A stretch of 64,000 bases of DNA, from assembly GCF_964022235.1 (NCBI RefSeq), contig NZ_CAXHZL010000002.1, positions 248,001-312,000 of the forward strand, written 5' to 3'. The notes under the pieces are model-generated. The model did no database searches. It was not told the DNA's origin and saw only the letters and a program-made list of their open reading frames with translations. Numbering within the stretch: position 1 is the first letter of the stretch; every line of letters starts with the position of its first letter. Shown piece after piece: positions 46,882 to 56,326 of this stretch. The DNA is from Limimaricola sp964022235 (GTDB lineage: Bacteria > Pseudomonadota > Alphaproteobacteria > Rhodobacterales > Rhodobacteraceae). Made by a program: the position numbers and the translations under genes.

Positions 46882-48002
46882 GCGAAGGTCTTCCTCGGGT
46901 CGAAGGCGTCACGCACCCCTTCGAAGATGAACACCAGAAGCGACAGCATGATCGCGAAGGTGAAAAAGGCGGTGAAGCCGAGCCACGGGGCTTGCAGGTT
47001 CTGTTTGGCCTGCAACGTCAGCTCGCCCAGGCTGGGCGCCGAGGACGGCAGGCCGAAGCCGAGGAAATCGAGCGAGGCCAGCGTGCCGATCGCCCCCGTG
47101 ACGAGGAAGGGCAGCATCGTCACGGTCGCCACCATGGCGTTCGGCAGCATGTGGCGGAACATGATCTTGCTGTCGGATACGCCGAGCGCCCGCGCCGCGC
47201 GAATGTATTCGAAGTTGCGCGCCCGCAGGAATTCGGCCCGCACCACACCGACCAGCGAGGGCCAGCCGAACAGCACGGTGAGAAAGACCAAGAGCCAGAA
47301 ACTTCGCCCCAATATCGCAAAGACGATGATGATCACGTAAAGCGAAGGCGTGCCGGTCCAGATCTCGATGAAGCGTTGAAAGATCAGGTCGGTCCAGCCG
47401 CCGAAATAGCCCTGCACCGCGCCCGCGACGATGCCGATGAGCGAGGAGGCCAGCGTCACGATGATCGCGAAGACGATCGAGAGGCGAAAGCCGTAGATGA
47501 CGCGGGCAACGACGTCGCGCTTGGTGTCGTCGGTGCCGAGCCAGTTGGTCTCGGAGGGCGGCGCGGGTGCGACGCCGGGCACGTCGACGATGGTGTCGAA
47601 GGCATAGGGGATCGGCGGCCAGACCAGCCAGCCCTTTTCGAACTCCGACATGTCGTTGGCGATGAGCGGCAAAGGCTCGCCCGCTTCGACCGCCGCCATG
47701 ATCTCGCGCGGGGCATCGAAGCAGTCGGTCAGCCCGCCGGTGACGATCAGGCACCGCACCTCGGGGTCCGAATAGGCGGCCTCGGTCGGGAAATCGCCGC
47801 CGAAATCCTGCTCGGAGTAAAAGCTGATGATCGGGCTGCGAATCTCGCCACGGTAGCTCACCAGCAGGGGCCGGTCGTTGGCCAGAAGCTCGGCAAAGAG
47901 GCTGAGACCGAACAGCACCGAGAAGATGACGAGCGACCACAGCGCCCGGCGGTTGCGCTTGAAGTTGCGCCAACGGCGCGCGTTGAGCGGGGACAGCGCC
48001 AT
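46878..48002 (-). CDS. yejE: Peptide ABC transporter permease YejE
   Basis: A 374-residue inner-membrane permease of the DppC/OppC type. An N-terminal helix (residues ~21-40) is followed by a large periplasmic insertion (residues ~45-165) that contains PPSETNWLGTDDTKRDVVARVIYG, then four to five helices and the EAA loop REFLRARNFEYIRAARALGVSDSKIMFRHMLPN (ATPase contact). YejE-type permeases have this long insertion. It starts one base after the yejB stop. Confidence 0.92.
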
Positions 48003-49082
48003 TCAGCCTCTCCGTTCGAAGTCGATGCGCGGATCGATCAGCACATATGTGAGGTCGGTGACGATGCCGACGACCAGCCCCATGAGCGAGAAGGCAAACA
48101 GCGTGCCGAACACCACCGGGTAGTCGCGCGCCACCGCCGCCTCGAACCCGAGGCGCCCAAGACCGTCGAGCGAGAACAGCGTCTCGATGATCAACGAGCC
48201 GCCGAAGAACACGCCGATGAACAGCGCCGGAAAGCCCGAGATCACGATCAGCATGGCATTGCGAAACACGTGGCCATAGAGAACCTTGCGCTCGCTCAGC
48301 CCCTTGGCCCGCGCCGTCATCACGTACTGCTTCTTGATCTCGTCGAGAAACGAGTTCTTGGTCAGCAGCGTCAGCGTGGCAAAGGCCGAGATGGTCGAGG
48401 CGAGGACGGGAAGCGCGATGTGCCAGAAGTAGTCGAGCACCTTGCCGACGAGGCTCAGGCTTTCCCAGTTGTCCGAGGTCAGGCCCCGCAGCGGGAAGAT
48501 GCGCCAGTAAGAGCCGCCCGCGAAGAGCACGATCAGCAGGATCGCGAAGAGAAAGCCCGGGATGGCATAGCCCACGATGATCGCTCCGCTCGTCCATGTG
48601 TCGAAGGACGAGCCGTCGCGCACCGCCTTGCGGATGCCCAGCGGGATCGAGATCATGTAGGCCAGCAACGTCGACCAGAGCCCCAGCGTGATCGAGACCG
48701 GCATCTTTTCGAGCACGAGGTCGATCACCGAGATCGAGCGGAAGTAGCTCTCTCCGAAATCGAAGCGCATGTAGTTCCACATCATGTTCAGGAACCGCTC
48801 GAGCGGCGGCTTGTCAAAGCCGAACTCGCGCTCGAGCTCGGCGATGAACTCGGGCGGCAGGCCGCGCGCACCGATGTAGTCGCTCTCGCCACCGCCGCCC
48901 TGGCTCACCTCGCTGCCGCCGCCGGCAAAGCTCTCGAACACGTCGCCACCGCCCTCCATCTGGGCGATGATCTGCTCGATCGGCCCGCCGGGCACGAACT
49001 GCACGAGGGCAAAGTTGATGATCATGATCCCGAGCAGCGTCGGGATCACGAGCAGCAATCGTCTGAGGATGTAGGCGCCCAT
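48003..49082 (-). CDS. yejB: Peptide ABC transporter permease YejB
   Basis: A 359-residue inner-membrane permease of the DppB/OppB type. The first helix (LLLVIPTLLGIMIINFALVQFVPGGP) carries the conserved PGGP motif; a soluble insertion (residues ~40-95, with Gly-rich GGGSEVSQGGGGES) follows; the EAA loop is KKQYVMTARAKGLSERKVLYGHVFRNAM. It forms the channel together with YejE. It starts 18 bases after yejA. Confidence 0.92.
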   Translation of the reverse strand: MGAYILRRLLLVIPTLLGIMIINFALVQFVPGGPIEQIIAQMEGGGDVFESFAGGGSEVSQGGGGESDYIGARGLPPEFIAELEREFGFDKPPLERFLNMMWNYMRFDFGESYFRSISVIDLVLEKMPVSITLGLWSTLLAYMISIPLGIRKAVRDGSSFDTWTSGAIIVGYAIPGFLFAILLIVLFAGGSYWRIFPLRGLTSDNWESLSLVGKVLDYFWHIALPVLASTISAFATLTLLTKNSFLDEIKKQYVMTARAKGLSERKVLYGHVFRNAMLIVISGFPALFIGVFFGGSLIIETLFSLDGLGRLGFEAAVARDYPVVFGTLFAFSLMGLVVGIVTDLTYVLIDPRIDFERRG

Positions 49083-49100
49083 GCGGTCGGAAGCTCTCCC

Positions 49101-51098
49101 TTATCGCAGCGCGCCCGCGGCGCGCAGCCTGTCTGCGGCCTCGGCGTCGTACCACCAGAAGTCGATCTCGCCCAGAGCGAAGGGCGGCATCGGCTCGGGG
49201 TGCCGGAACTGGTCGTAATAGGCGACGGTATGGACGTCCTTGTACCACTGCGGCACCCAGAACATCTCGGCGCGCAGCACCCGGTCGAGCGCTTGGGTGG
49301 CAGTGCTTAACTCTTCGAGCGATTGTGCATCGATCACCGTGGTCACGAGACGATCCACCGCCGGGCTGCGCAGCCGCATCAGGTTGCGAGAGCTGTCGTC
49401 GGCGGTTTTGGCGGCGTACCACTGCTCCAACTCGACGCCCGGTTCGAAGCCCATCGAGAAAGTGTGGTTCACGAGGTCGAAATCGCCCGAGCGGGTGCGC
49501 TCCACGTATTGCGAGGTGTCGACCCGCTCCAGCACGCCCTTCACCCCGAGCCGCGCGAGGTTCTCGATGAAAGGGTTCACGATGCGGTCGAATTGCGGGC
49601 TGTATTGAAGGAATATCAGCTCCAGCAGCTCGCCATCCTTGTGGCGCAGGCCGTCGTCGCCGATGATCCAGCCAGCCTCTTCGAGAAGCTGCCCGGCGCG
49701 GCGATATGTGCCGCGATCGGGAGTGTTGTTGGCCGCGTCGAGCCGCGGCGCGCCGCGCACCTCGTCGGTGAGGATGGCTTCCGGCAGAAGCCCCTCTTCG
49801 ACCAGGGGTGCGAGGATCGCGCGCTCGCCCTCCGATGGCGTGCCGGTCGCTTCGAGATCGGAGTTCTCCCAGAAACTGTCGACCCGCTCGTAGAGCCCGT
49901 AGAACAGCGACTCGTTGGACCATTCGAAGTTGAACATCATGCCGATGGCTTCGCGGACGCGGGGGTCCTGCCACTTGGGATCGTCGAGGTTGAACACGAA
50001 GGCCTGCGCCCCGGCGATGGTGCCGTCGGGCACTTCTTCGGTCTTGACCCACCCCTTCTGGATGGCCGGAAAGTCGTAGCCCGTGGCCCAGTCCTTGGAG
50101 GAGTTTTCGACCCGGAAGGTGTATTCGCCCGACTTGAAGCCCTCGAAGGCGGCGGCGCTGTCGGCGAAATATTCGATCCGGATGCTGTCGAAGTTGTTGC
50201 GGCCGATGTTGAACGGATGCTCCGCGCCCCAGAAGTTCTCGTTGCGGCCATAGACGATGCGCCGGTTGAACTCGGCGCTCTCGAGCTCGTAGGGGCCGGT
50301 GCCGAGGAACGGCTCCTTGGTGCTTTCGTCGATCCGCGCGCCGGTCTCCTCGAACCAGGCCTTGGAGAAGGCCACGGTGCCGCCCGCAAAGCCGATCACG
50401 TCGCGGCGCGGCGCGTCCTCGGTGAAGGTGAACTTGATGCGGTGCGGGCCCAGCACTTCGACGCTCTCGAGGAAGTTCGAGACCACGGCGCGGTACTCGG
50501 CGATGCCCTGTTCGAGAAACAGCTCGTTGGTGAACTTCAGATCTTCGGCGGTCATCGGCGTGCCATCGGCAAAGGTCACGTCGTCACGCAGGTTGAAGAT
50601 CACCCAGTCGCGGCTCTCGGGGTATTCGAGCGTGGTGCACAGGTAGCAGTACATCGCATAGGCGTCGTCGGCCACGGAGGTCATGATCCGCTCGTGCGGC
50701 AGCGAATTGAGCGCGGCCGCCACGCCCTGACGCGAATAGGAGTTGAAGCTGTCGAAGGTGCCCTGCGACCATTCGCTGATCTCGCCGCCCTTGGGCGCGT
50801 CGGGATTGACGTAGTCGAGATGCGCGATGTCGGGGCCGTATTTCAGATCGCCGAAATTGGTGTAGCCGTGGCTGGTGATGACACGTTCCGCACCTGCCGC
50901 GTCCGCCTGCTCCGCCTCGGGCAGCGCCACCTGCGGCAATGTCACGCGCGGCGCGTCCTGTCCGCTTGCGGATTGGGCGCCTGCGGCTTGCGCCAGCAAC
51001 AGCGCGCCGAGCGCCAGCGCGGAACCGGTGATCCAGAGGCGCGGGTCAAAGCGGGCCTGCGGCTGCGTGGCGGCTTGGGCGGGACGGCGGGTCTGCAT
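49101..51098 (-). CDS. yejA: Periplasmic peptide-binding protein YejA
   Basis: A 665-residue extracellular solute-binding protein (family 5). A signal peptide covers residues ~18-42 (ITGSALALGALLLAQAAGAQSA), followed by the lobe segments typical of the family: HGYTNFGDLKYGPDIAHLDYVNPDAPKGGEIS, FNLRDDVTFADGTPMTAEDLKFTNELFLEQG and VPQWYKDVHTVAYYDQF. It binds oligopeptides (and in other bacteria microcin C) for the YejBEF importer. The ATG at 51098 follows AAGAGGAG. It is the first gene of the operon, and the upstream region to the cytochrome gene contains a terminator. Confidence 0.93.
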   Translation of the reverse strand: MQTRRPAQAATQPQARFDPRLWITGSALALGALLLAQAAGAQSASGQDAPRVTLPQVALPEAEQADAAGAERVITSHGYTNFGDLKYGPDIAHLDYVNPDAPKGGEISEWSQGTFDSFNSYSRQGVAAALNSLPHERIMTSVADDAYAMYCYLCTTLEYPESRDWVIFNLRDDVTFADGTPMTAEDLKFTNELFLEQGIAEYRAVVSNFLESVEVLGPHRIKFTFTEDAPRRDVIGFAGGTVAFSKAWFEETGARIDESTKEPFLGTGPYELESAEFNRRIVYGRNENFWGAEHPFNIGRNNFDSIRIEYFADSAAAFEGFKSGEYTFRVENSSKDWATGYDFPAIQKGWVKTEEVPDGTIAGAQAFVFNLDDPKWQDPRVREAIGMMFNFEWSNESLFYGLYERVDSFWENSDLEATGTPSEGERAILAPLVEEGLLPEAILTDEVRGAPRLDAANNTPDRGTYRRAGQLLEEAGWIIGDDGLRHKDGELLELIFLQYSPQFDRIVNPFIENLARLGVKGVLERVDTSQYVERTRSGDFDLVNHTFSMGFEPGVELEQWYAAKTADDSSRNLMRLRSPAVDRLVTTVIDAQSLEELSTATQALDRVLRAEMFWVPQWYKDVHTVAYYDQFRHPEPMPPFALGEIDFWWYDAEAADRLRAAGALR

Positions 51099-51222
51099 CT
51101 TGCGCTCCTCTTGGCGAAACGGCCATGTCGGGCGAGGCTAGCGGTGCAAGCGCCTGACGTTCAAGGCGAGATTGCGTGAGCGGCACGTGTCCGCCGCGTC
51201 GAACCGCGAGACCGGCATGCGA

Positions 51223-51252
51223 AAGGGGCCGCCCCTTCCGGAGCGGCCCCTT
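51223..51252 (-). terminator. Hairpin terminator after the cytochrome c gene
   Basis: A perfect 10-base stem (AAGGGGCCGC with GCGGCCCCTT, loop of ten) lies 24 bases beyond the cytochrome stop on the minus strand, followed by a short TTTC. Confidence 0.75.
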
Positions 51253-51275
51253 CGAAATCCGGTGGTGGCAGAGGA

Positions 51276-51797
51276 TCAGCCGCCGATGGTCGCGAGATAG
51301 GCGATCAGGTTGGCGCGGTCCTCGGCACCCTTGAGACCGTTGTAGGTCATCTTGGTGCCCGGCGCGTAATCGCGCGGGTTGGCGAGAAAGCCGTTGAGAT
51401 GCTCGGGGTCCCAGACATCGGCCACGGCCTTGAGCGCACCCGAGTAGCTGTAGCCCGGATAGGCGCCGACCTCGCGGCCGACCACGCCGTGAAGCGAGGG
51501 GCCGGTGCCGTTCACGCCCTCTTCGAGCGCGTGGCAGGAGCGGCAGTTGCGCCACACGCCTTCACCGGCGGAGGCATCGGCCGAGGCATAGATCTCCTCG
51601 AAGGGCACGGCCTCTTCTTCGGCGCCGCCACCCTCGCCGCCCTCTTCGACCGGGATCGAATAGGCCTGCGCGTGCTCTTCGCCGTGACCACCGCCGCTGC
51701 TATAGATGATATCGGCGGCCCAGCCACCAAGGAGGAAGACCAGCAGCGTACCGCAAAGGCCGCCAACGACCTTGGTCAGGGTCATCGTGTCGAACAT
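51276..51797 (-). CDS. Membrane-anchored cytochrome c (CycM-type)
   Basis: A 173-residue cytochrome with an N-terminal uncleaved membrane anchor (residues ~8-32), an acidic Glu/Gly-rich linker (EEGGEGGGAEEEAVPFEE, residues ~50-69) and a class I c domain. The haem site is CRSCH (C85, C88, H89) and the sixth ligand is M150 in GTKMTYNG. Such proteins carry electrons from the bc1 complex to terminal oxidases at the periplasmic side of the inner membrane. I use ATG 51797 (MFDTMTLTK, the usual family start, GGAA upstream); ATG 51809 would add four residues. It is divergent from pheA. Confidence 0.9.
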   Translation of the reverse strand: MFDTMTLTKVVGGLCGTLLVFLLGGWAADIIYSSGGGHGEEHAQAYSIPVEEGGEGGGAEEEAVPFEEIYASADASAGEGVWRNCRSCHALEEGVNGTGPSLHGVVGREVGAYPGYSYSGALKAVADVWDPEHLNGFLANPRDYAPGTKMTYNGLKGAEDRANLIAYLATIGG

Positions 51798-51917
51798 GTC
51801 GCGTTCCATTCCGTTCGGCGTTTCGGGGGTATGTATCCGCTTCCCGCGCGATGTTGCAAGGTGTAGTCCCGCGACGAATTGCCCTTATGGGGACGCCTGT
51901 TCAGGGGAGGATCCGCC

Positions 51918-52769
51918 GTGGCCGGTCGCATCGCATTTCAGGGGGAACTCGGCGCTTACGGGCATCAGGCCTGCGCCGAAGCCCGGCCCGATCTGGAGCC
52001 GCTGCCCTGCACCACTTTCGAAGACGCGATCGAGGCGGTGCGCAAGGGCACGGCCGAGCTTGGCATGATCGCGGTCGAAAACTCGACCTATGGCCGGGTC
52101 GCGGACGTGCATCACCTGCTCCCTGAAAGCGGGCTGCATATCGTCGACGAGGCCTTCGTGCGGGTGCATATCAACCTGCTGGGCGTAAAGGGCGCACGTC
52201 TGGCGCAGGTTGAGACCGCGACCAGCCACACCGTGCTTCTGGGTCAGTGCCGGGGTTTCCTGCGCGAGCACGGCATCTCGACCATCACCGGTGCCGACAC
52301 CGCCGGATCGGCCCGCGCCATCGCCGAGGCGGGCGATCCGCGCCACGCCGCTCTGGCCTCCGAGATCGCGGCCTCGATCTACGGTCTCGACGTGCTGGCG
52401 CGCCACATCGAGGATCACGCGCGCAACACCACGCGGTTTCTCGTCATGTCGCGCGAACCCGACCTGAAGCGGCGCGGTAAATCGGGGATGATGACCAGCT
52501 TCGTGTTCCGGGTGCGCAACATCCCGGCCGCGCTCTACAAGGCGATGGGCGGCTTCGCGACCAACGGCGTCAACATGACCAAGCTCGAGAGCTACATGGT
52601 CGGCGGCCAGTTCACCGCGACGCAGTTCTATGCGGAGATCGAGGGCCATCCCGATGACCGCAACGTCCAGCTCGCCTTCGACGAACTGGACTACTTCACC
52701 GACAGCATTCGGCTCATGGGCGTGTTTCCCGCCGCCCCCCGCCGACACGAGCCGGCGCCGCGCGGCTGA
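51918..52769 (+). CDS. pheA: Prephenate dehydratase
   Basis: A 283-residue enzyme converting prephenate to phenylpyruvate in phenylalanine synthesis. The catalytic part begins AGRIAFQGELGAYGHQA and contains GMIAVENSTYGRV and the Thr-Arg-Phe site in ARNTTRFLVMS. The C-terminal ACT domain carries LYKAMGGFATNGVNMTKLESYMVGG, the phenylalanine feedback site (ESY in place of the usual ESRP). No chorismate mutase domain is fused. The start is GTG 51918 after GGGGAGG; an upstream ATG would add a non-conserved tail. Tyrosine-branch genes lie at 24-26 kb. Confidence 0.93.
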   Translation: MAGRIAFQGELGAYGHQACAEARPDLEPLPCTTFEDAIEAVRKGTAELGMIAVENSTYGRVADVHHLLPESGLHIVDEAFVRVHINLLGVKGARLAQVETATSHTVLLGQCRGFLREHGISTITGADTAGSARAIAEAGDPRHAALASEIAASIYGLDVLARHIEDHARNTTRFLVMSREPDLKRRGKSGMMTSFVFRVRNIPAALYKAMGGFATNGVNMTKLESYMVGGQFTATQFYAEIEGHPDDRNVQLAFDELDYFTDSIRLMGVFPAAPRRHEPAPRG

Positions 52770-52773
52770 AGCC

Positions 52774-53238
52774 TCAGCCCGCGCGCCGCGCCCAGCGCGC
52801 TTCGATCTCGCGCGCATAGCCTTCGAGCCGCCCGGCAAGGCGCGTCTCGAGCGAGCCATGCGCCAGCTTCAGCGATTGCAGCACCAGCCGTCCCGGCATC
52901 GAGCGCGGCGCGAACCGGACCGACAGGCCGAGATGGCTGCCACCGTTGCCGTCGGGCAGCGCCTCGATGCGCACGAAGATCTCAACGCCGGAGCTTTCGC
53001 CCTGCACGGTGTAATCCTGAGGCGCGTCAAAGGCGATGACGCGGGCGGCGACGTCGCGCTCGCGGCCCAGCACCTTGACCGACGCGTTCCAGCCGCGGCC
53101 CACGGGCGCGGGGCCGCCCTGTTTCTGCACCTCGATGCCGCGCCGTAGCGCCTGCCGTTCGAAGGCGGTGAAATCGCTGGCCTGTTCGAAGACGAAGTCC
53201 CGCGGTGCGGCGACGGCCTGTTTCGACTTGAGTTCCAT
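52774..53238 (-). CDS. SRPBCC-family protein
   Basis: A 154-residue protein with the START-like ligand-binding fold: an N-terminal strand (MELKSKQAVAAPRDFVFEQASDF), a helical part, strands around VKVLGRERDVAARVIAFDAPQDYTVQGESSGVEIFVRIEALP, and the long C-terminal helix SLETRLAGRLEGYAREIEARWARR. Members bind lipids or hydrophobic ligands or act in polyketide cyclisation; no ligand can be named. It converges with pheA, four bases away. Confidence 0.75.
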   Translation of the reverse strand: MELKSKQAVAAPRDFVFEQASDFTAFERQALRRGIEVQKQGGPAPVGRGWNASVKVLGRERDVAARVIAFDAPQDYTVQGESSGVEIFVRIEALPDGNGGSHLGLSVRFAPRSMPGRLVLQSLKLAHGSLETRLAGRLEGYAREIEARWARRAG

Positions 53239-53297
53239 GACGCTGCCTCGGTCTGCCTCGCGGGGCGTGTGTTCGCCCGGCGGCGCCGGTTCTCGCG

Positions 53298-54248
53298 TCA
53301 ATCGAGCCGACCCGCAAGCCAGTTCCACATCAGGTGCCGGGCGATGGAGCCGTTAAGCGGCGCGCGGATCTGGGTGTCTTCGCCCGCAAAGATCCGCGCC
53401 AGCCGCTGCCGCGACACCCAATGCGCTGCCGCGATCTCGGCGGGGTCTGGCCGCAGGATCGGGCGCTCCGGCCCCGTGACCTCGCCCCGGCATCCCAGCA
53501 TCAGCGACGCCGGAAAGGGCCAGGGCTGGCTTGCCACGTAGCGCACCGGCCCGACCGTGACGCCCACCTCCTCCAGAACCTCGCGGCGCACCGCCGCTTC
53601 GACCGTCTCGCCCGGTTCGACAAAGCCCGCGAGCACCGAGTGCATGGTGTCGGGCCAGGCCGGGGCGCGGCCCAGAAGCACGGCGTCGCCATGCGTCACC
53701 AGCATGATCACCACCGGGTCGGTGCGCGGGAAATGCGGCGTGCCGCAGGCCGGGCAATCACGTCGCCACCCCGCCTCGGCCAATACGCTGGGTGCGCCGC
53801 AGCGCGCGCAGAACCGGTGCGATGCGTGCCAGTTCAGCACCGCGCGCGCCATCGCCGCCAGTTCCGCGTCGCGCGGCTCCAGCGTCGCCATGGTGCCGCG
53901 TAGCTCGGCAAATCGCGCCCCCGCCATGCCCGGACAATCCACCGCCTCGGAAGGATCGGGAGCCTCGGGCGCACCTGGCCAATCGGCAATCGGCCGCGCA
54001 AAGATCCCCGCGCCCGTCGAATCTCGCCCCAGCAGCACCGCCGCCTCGGGCGCGCCCTCGAACAGGGCGTGATCCGGTGGCACGCCCTTGAGCCGCCCCT
54101 CCGCGAGCGGCACCCGACCCCGCCACAGCGGTATCACCCATGTGTCAGGCCGCGCCACGAGCGTCGCCACGGCCTGCGAATCACCGCGGATCTCGGCCGC
54201 GCGATCGAGTCCGCCGCCGCCGAAAGTGATGTCGTCCAGCGGCCCCAT
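53298..54248 (-). CDS. nudC: NADH pyrophosphatase / NAD-capped RNA hydrolase NudC
   Basis: A 316-residue Nudix enzyme. A zinc ribbon is formed by C147, C150, C165 and C168 (CARC and CPAC), the Nudix box spans residues 208-230 (GFVEPGETVEAAVRREVLEE), and SQPWPFPASLMLG is the NudC-specific motif. It hydrolyses NADH to NMNH and AMP, and removes NAD caps from RNA. It stands alone on the minus strand; its 5' end faces the metallophosphatase gene across 160 bases. Confidence 0.93.
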   Translation of the reverse strand: MGPLDDITFGGGGLDRAAEIRGDSQAVATLVARPDTWVIPLWRGRVPLAEGRLKGVPPDHALFEGAPEAAVLLGRDSTGAGIFARPIADWPGAPEAPDPSEAVDCPGMAGARFAELRGTMATLEPRDAELAAMARAVLNWHASHRFCARCGAPSVLAEAGWRRDCPACGTPHFPRTDPVVIMLVTHGDAVLLGRAPAWPDTMHSVLAGFVEPGETVEAAVRREVLEEVGVTVGPVRYVASQPWPFPASLMLGCRGEVTGPERPILRPDPAEIAAAHWVSRQRLARIFAGEDTQIRAPLNGSIARHLMWNWLAGRLD

Positions 54249-54409
54249 GCGCGTCTTTCCTTACATTTGGCCGCAATGACGCTGCGGCGTCTGGAAGAAT
54301 GCGTAACGTCGCGTGGATGTAAAGCTGTGCAGCTGCCCTTTGGTAACCCTAGGTTGCCGACCATCCTTCGGGGCGACCCGTCGGACAGGAGGTTCGAAGG
54401 GAACGGCGC

Positions 54410-56326
54410 ATGGGGTCCAAGGCGGTCGGGGCGGTGGGGAACGGTGGCGATTCGATCGCGCTGCGATTGATATGCACTACGGATCTGCACGGGCATGTGC
54501 TGCCGTGGGACTATCTCGCGGGGCGGTGCGACCCGAGCATCGGACTGGCGCGTATCGCGCCCCTGATCCACGCGCATCGCCGCCGACGCGCCAATGTCAT
54601 GCTGTTCGACAATGGTGATTTTCTTCAGGGCAACCCGATGACGGACTCTGAGACCGACCGGCTCGCGCGGGGCGGTGCCGGGCCGCACGCCGTGGTCGCG
54701 GCGATGAACACGCTGGGCTACGACGCGGGCACGCTGGGCAACCACGAGTTCAACCAAGGCCTCGGAGTGCTGCGGCGGGTACTGCGCGGCTTCGGCCATC
54801 CCCTGACCTCCTCCAACCTCACGCTGGCGCCCGGCGCCGGGGCACCTCTGGTATCGCCAGGGTTGTTGCTGCGGCGGCGGCTGACGCGACGCGACGGACG
54901 GGCCGTGCTCCTCAGGATCGGCGTGATGGGCGTGGCCCCGCCGCAGACCGCCGAGTGGGACCGGCTGCGGCTCGGGGGGCGGCTTCAGGCCGAGGACATG
55001 GTCCTTGCGGCGCGGCGTCAGGCAGCGGAACTGCGCGCGCGTGGTGCCGACATCGTCGTCTTGCTCGCGCACAGCGGTCCCGGCGCCGCACGCCCCCTCC
55101 GGGGGGCCGAGAACGCAGGCCGCGCGCTGGCGGCGTTGCCGGACATCGATGCGCTTTTTCTGGGGCATACGCACAGCCTGCTGCCCGATCCGCGTCTGGC
55201 CGGGCAGGACGGCGTGTTCGCGCGTCCCGTCGCGCAGGCCGGGCGCTTTGGCAGCCATCTGGGGGTGATCGACCTCGACCTGCGGCGCGCCCATCCCGGC
55301 GACAGGTGGCGCAGCCGCGGCACGGGGTGGATCGAAAGCCCGAGCGCGCGCGGCTGCGACGCCGTGACGGCGGCCCCGGTGCGGCGCGCGCACCGGGCGG
55401 CGCTGGCGGGCCTGCGGCGCCCCGTCGGACACAGCACCCTGCCGATCGACAGCCATTTCGCCCTCGTGGCCCCCGACCGCTCCCTGCAGCTTGCCGCCGA
55501 CGCGCTACGGGCGGCGGCGGGACGGATGCTGGCAAGGCGCGCGGAGGCGGCGCTGCCGCTCCTCGTCGCCGTCAGACCCTTTCGGGCCGGGGGGCATGGC
55601 GGTGCCGGACACTACCTGTCGCTACCCGCCGGCGCGCTGACCGAGCGCCACCTGCAGGCGCTGCACCCGCACCCCGACCGGCTGTGCCTGACGGTGGTCG
55701 ATCGCGCGGCGCTGCTCGACTGGCTCGAGCGCGGCGCGGCACTGTTCTGCCGGGTGCTGCCCGGCCGCCGCGATCAACCGCTGATCGACCCCGCGCGCCC
55801 GCCCTACGGCTTTGAGGTGATCGACGGGCTCGACTGGCGCATCGATCCCAGCCGCCCCGCCGGGCAGGGCCGCGTCGACGACCTGCGCCATGACGGCCGC
55901 CCCGTCGGGCCGGCCGACCGCTTTGTCATAGCCACGACGAGCTATCGCCTGGGCGGCGAGGACGCGCTGCCACGGCGGCTACGCGCGGGTCAGGTGCCCG
56001 TGGAGGGGCCGCTGCTGCGCGAGGCGCTACGCGCACATCTGGCCTCTGGCCCGGTAACGCCACGGCCCCGTCCCTCCTGGCGCTTTGCCGCCCTGCCCCG
56101 CACCGCGGCGTGGTTCGATGCCCCGCCCGAGGCCCGGCAGGCCGCCGCAAGCCTCGGCGCGCGCCAGATCGCGCCGATCGGCCCCGCCGCCGATGGCTTC
56201 CACCGGTTCCGGCTCTGCTTTGGCCCCGAGGGTGCGGCGCTTCCCATCGACTCGGCCCCCCGGCTTGGCTATGGCGGTCCCGCCAGAACAAGGACGCCCC
56301 GATGCCCCGCCGCTATGACGCTGTGA
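54410..56326 (+). CDS. Cytoplasmic CpdB/UshA-like metallophosphatase
   Basis: A 638-residue protein of the 5'-nucleotidase / 2',3'-cyclic phosphodiesterase family. The calcineurin-like metal motifs are complete: DLHGH (D25, H27), NGD (near 70), GNHE (N111-H112) and GHTH (near 256). The C-terminal substrate-binding domain is present. Unlike CpdB and UshA it has no signal peptide: residues 1-18 are Gly/Ser-rich and not hydrophobic, so it should be cytoplasmic or use another exit. GGAGG lies upstream of the ATG but with long spacing; AAGGG is closer. Its last 25 bases overlap the next HAD gene, implying coupled translation. Confidence 0.85.
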   Translation: MGSKAVGAVGNGGDSIALRLICTTDLHGHVLPWDYLAGRCDPSIGLARIAPLIHAHRRRRANVMLFDNGDFLQGNPMTDSETDRLARGGAGPHAVVAAMNTLGYDAGTLGNHEFNQGLGVLRRVLRGFGHPLTSSNLTLAPGAGAPLVSPGLLLRRRLTRRDGRAVLLRIGVMGVAPPQTAEWDRLRLGGRLQAEDMVLAARRQAAELRARGADIVVLLAHSGPGAARPLRGAENAGRALAALPDIDALFLGHTHSLLPDPRLAGQDGVFARPVAQAGRFGSHLGVIDLDLRRAHPGDRWRSRGTGWIESPSARGCDAVTAAPVRRAHRAALAGLRRPVGHSTLPIDSHFALVAPDRSLQLAADALRAAAGRMLARRAEAALPLLVAVRPFRAGGHGGAGHYLSLPAGALTERHLQALHPHPDRLCLTVVDRAALLDWLERGAALFCRVLPGRRDQPLIDPARPPYGFEVIDGLDWRIDPSRPAGQGRVDDLRHDGRPVGPADRFVIATTSYRLGGEDALPRRLRAGQVPVEGPLLREALRAHLASGPVTPRPRPSWRFAALPRTAAWFDAPPEARQAAASLGARQIAPIGPAADGFHRFRLCFGPEGAALPIDSAPRLGYGGPARTRTPRCPAAMTL